Shown: positions 14,392 to 15,181 of the stretch, piece by piece | Layout of the letters: each line of letters starts with the position of its first letter | Position numbering within the stretch: position 1 is the stretch's first letter | NCBI GenBank assembly: GCA_937899265.1 | Contig: CALBPV010000060.1 | Location: 1-15,181 of the forward strand | Reading direction: 5' to 3' | Source of the DNA: an uncultured Bacteroidales bacterium | GTDB taxonomy: Bacteria > Bacteroidota > Bacteroidia > Bacteroidales > UBA3663 | DNA: 15,181 nt | Notes under the pieces: generated by a model | Seen by the model: only the letters and a program-made list of their open reading frames with translations | What the model was told of the DNA's origin: nothing | The model's database searches: none | Made by a program: the position numbers and the translations under genes

Positions 14392-15181
14392 AACGGCTCA
14401 TTCTCCCATCCACGGGGGAAGCCCATTGCTATAGTGTCAATGGCCGGGTAAGCGGAGAGCAAAGCATCAATCTTATCCTTCATGTCGTTGTTCGGCGAAA
14501 TGATGTTCAAGAAATACTTGATGATGCAAAGGTCAAAGTATATTCGAAGCGTATCAGTGGGCAAAGTTATCCAGTTGCCAGCCATTCGATTTGGAAGCAT
14601 CGGACGTATTGTGTTTTGCTTGTTCCACACACGGGCATGATGGCAACATGAGTTGCGGGTTAGAGTAACAATGGTAAGCCACGACTCGAAAGGTGCTACT
14701 TGCAAGCCAAATCTCCTTGCAATACTTTTCTTGATTCGTGCGACCTTAATATTGCTGAAGATATTGGTGATGACTCCGAAGGGCAGAACTTCAGCCAATA
14801 TCCAGACTGGAGGGTATGCATCAGAATAGGTCTGCTTGAAGTGAACGATAAAATCTTCGCGTGAGCGATGAATCTCGGCATCTATCAAGTCCATTGTGTG
14901 ACGGAATTTTGCAGCATCGATAAAGTTGTTGCTATCTGTCATCCAAAATGGATTGCCCATCATGTCGCTACCGATATTGACAATTGCGCTTCGCACTGCA
15001 ACCTCAATCTTTTCTATCTCATTGAAGATAAGCAGACGAAGTTTCTTGTCGAAACGATAGAGCATCATCACTTGGCTGAACGTTGTGTTCGGTTTATAGC
15101 GATGTTGCTCCTTTGGCATCTGTAGCAAAGGATACATATAGGCTGACAGACGGTAATAGCCAATATATTCGAGATAACTCT
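14382..15181 (-). CDS. Abi_2 (AbiD/AbiF-like) HEPN abortive-infection protein, 5'-partial
   Basis: The frame is open through the right edge. Codons before the ATG at 15137 read YLEYIGYYRLSAY, the usual N-terminal block of Abi_2 proteins, so that ATG is internal (MYPLLQ) and some 30 or fewer N-terminal residues are missing. Other hallmarks: FDKKLRLLIFNEIEKIEVAV (the D..LR.l....i..iE...R block), MGNPFWM, PPVWILAEVLPFGV, the TRNSCCHHARVWN motif, and the ending MGFPRGW...PLW typical of complete family members. TRNSCCHH contains the R-x4-H signature of HEPN ribonucleases. Family members abort phage infection by growth arrest, and AbiF-type members have been reported with a small antitoxin RNA next to the gene; any such RNA upstream would be outside the window. 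The promoter also lies outside. Confidence 0.9.
   Translation of the reverse strand, partial: SYLEYIGYYRLSAYMYPLLQMPKEQHRYKPNTTFSQVMMLYRFDKKLRLLIFNEIEKIEVAVRSAIVNIGSDMMGNPFWMTDSNNFIDAAKFRHTMDLIDAEIHRSREDFIVHFKQTYSDAYPPVWILAEVLPFGVITNIFSNIKVARIKKSIARRFGLQVAPFESWLTIVTLTRNSCCHHARVWNKQNTIRPMLPNRMAGNWITLPTDTLRIYFDLCIIKYFLNIISPNNDMKDKIDALLSAYPAIDTIAMGFPRGWENEPLWQ

Noticed and set aside
1..15181. CRISPR array, tRNA, rRNA or integrase attachment site
   Set aside because: No regularly spaced repeats, no cloverleaf-like or rRNA-like sequence and no integrase gene were seen on either strand.

Overview
The window looks like a piece of a Bacteroidota (Bacteroidales-type) chromosome. The evidence is upstream sequences on the minus strand that fit the TTTG-N19/20-TAnnTTTG promoter pattern of that phylum (3605-3635 and 13993-14024, with a near match at 7684-7715), a general lack of strong Shine-Dalgarno sites, an outer-membrane barrel/OmpA protein with a signal peptide, and the style of the glycan genes. 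The species cannot be named from this sequence.

Layout. The left edge holds the 3' part of a plus-strand UDP-glucose 6-dehydrogenase gene (ugd, 1-858). It faces a bidirectional terminator (913-953). Everything to its right is on the minus strand. From 983 to 11957 lies a surface-polysaccharide cluster: three glycosyltransferases of the GT4/GT-B type, four of the GT2/GT-A type, one poorly characterised glycosyltransferase-like protein and one WcaF-type acetyltransferase. A flavin reductase-like gene (3726-4289) and an OmpA-family outer-membrane protein (1948-3438) are also inside it. The genes form at least three transcription blocks: 11957->7730, 7638->3726 (with a promoter at 7684-7715), and ompA alone (promoter 3605-3635, terminator 1896-1927), followed by a last GT2 gene (983-1873). 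No priming transferase, flippase or polymerase is in the window, so the locus must continue elsewhere or use distant genes. Ugd would supply UDP-glucuronate, the transferases would build the repeat unit and the acetyltransferase would decorate it.

The right end (about 12060-15181) is different. It is AT-richer and holds a small defence island: an AbiL-like pair (AAA ATPase plus RloB/TOPRIM-like protein) with its own good promoter, a transposase remnant, and an Abi_2/AbiD-F family HEPN protein that runs off the right edge. Both genes of the AbiL-like pair are interrupted by a one-base frameshift. In the RloB-like gene the break falls exactly on a T TTT TTG run, which is also a formally correct -1 slippery heptamer, and the lost C-terminus is intact in the -1 frame down to a stop at 12062. 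Whether this reflects assembly error, decay, phase variation or programmed frameshifting is the most interesting open question here. No terminator or promoter is visible between this defence operon and the first glycan gene (start 11957), so the two may be transcriptionally linked.
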